Made by a program: the position numbers and the translations under genes | Shown here: positions 63,567 to 64,000 of the stretch, in pieces | Numbering within the stretch: position 1 is the first letter of the stretch | How the letters are laid out: each line of letters begins with the position of its first letter | NCBI GenBank assembly: GCA_963971425.1 | Contig: OZ020518.1 | Span: 13,026,190 to 13,090,189 of the forward strand | DNA: 64,000 nucleotides | Reading direction: 5' to 3' | Origin: Bryoerythrophyllum caledonicum | Taxonomy: Eukaryota; Streptophyta; Bryopsida; Pottiales; Pottiaceae | The notes under the pieces: generated by a model | Databases searched by the model: none | Told to the model about the DNA's origin: nothing | What the model saw: the letters and a program-made list of their open reading frames with translations, nothing else

Positions 63567-63822
63567 ACTCATAAGATAGCGTCACTCGTTGGGGAGGTTC
63601 ATTTCTAGGGGACTCACCTCATAGATGAAAACTTCTCTCATGGCGTGTCTGCAATTGAGAGGCTCTTATCTAGAAGCGATTCAATTAATGTGGGCCACTT
63701 CAATGAACTGGTAAAGGATCTAAGCATTTTAGAGGAATCTTTAATCTATTAATCTTTTTCTAGAACTAGAAAAGCCTCAAATTGTCACTAAACCGTCAGC
63801 CCTAAACCCTTATGTCACTTAA

Positions 63823-64000
63823 CCCCTAAAAGCCCACGCATTTTTCCTCATGAAACACTCCAAAACTACCATCATCAACAAGTGGCAACGAAATCTAACA
63901 TTAAAGTCTAATTTTAGACTTTTAATCATACAATCTTAAAATAGACACGTATATAAACTTACAATACAAATTTGGTTGCAATCCATCGCACGGATGTGAA
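63823..64000 (-). mobile_element. End of a second TTAA piggyBac-like element (cut by window edge)
   Basis: TTAA at 63819-63822 is followed by CCCCTAAAAGCCCACGC. The next roughly 175 bases are the reverse complement of 36240-36425, at high but imperfect identity. The element continues beyond the window. Confidence 0.85.

Overview
This window looks like a nuclear contig of a non-seed land plant, most likely a bryophyte and perhaps a moss. The reasons are GT-AG introns, a plant-type mitochondrial complex I gene, a TIR-NBS-LRR resistance gene and plant DNA transposon families. The assignment to a bryophyte is inference from overall character; no species marker was seen. A 200-base run of N (33419-33618) is an assembly gap.

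Layout. 1-750: AT-rich fold-back repeats. 1018-3794 (+): intact five-exon gene for NDUFS1, the 75-kDa subunit of complex I, GC-rich and clearly functional. 5989-11714 (+): six-exon TIR-NBS-LRR immune-receptor gene whose first exon carries two ZF-HD-like cysteine/histidine modules, and whose LRR region has grown by tandem 135-bp units, including a recent 493-bp identical duplication. A decayed LRR tail follows (11715-12190), and a second LRR-only relic lies at 15.7-16.7 kb. From 17 kb on the window is mostly mobile or formerly mobile DNA.

The accessory half contains two kinds of paired paralogous units. (1) Two minus-strand, multi-exon genes (about 21.6-25.6 kb and 44.9-48.9 kb) join a ParB-like domain to a DNA-methyltransferase-like domain, an architecture known from bacteria and phages. 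Both copies are broken, and both are preceded by the same roughly 3-kb non-coding repeat. (2) Two Mutator-like units (about 25.7-33.1 kb and 53.7-62.8 kb) each have the same order: a tandem array of palindromes centred on TCGGATCCGA, a small basic minus-strand gene, then a divergent plus-strand MULE transposase. Stop codons in these relics are often TGG-to-TAG/TGA or CGA-to-TGA changes, which suggests deamination of methylated cytosine.

Smaller elements with clear ends are a TTAA-flanked piggyBac-like element (35316-36428, with a second end at 63823 to the window end and a 105-bp miniature at 12406-12510), a Harbinger-like MITE with TAA target duplications (15259-15649), and a palindromic CACTA MITE with TTG duplications (39692-40042). 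There is also a PIF1/Helitron-type helicase relic, a Tc1/mariner fragment and several minisatellites. No tRNA, rRNA or CRISPR array was seen.
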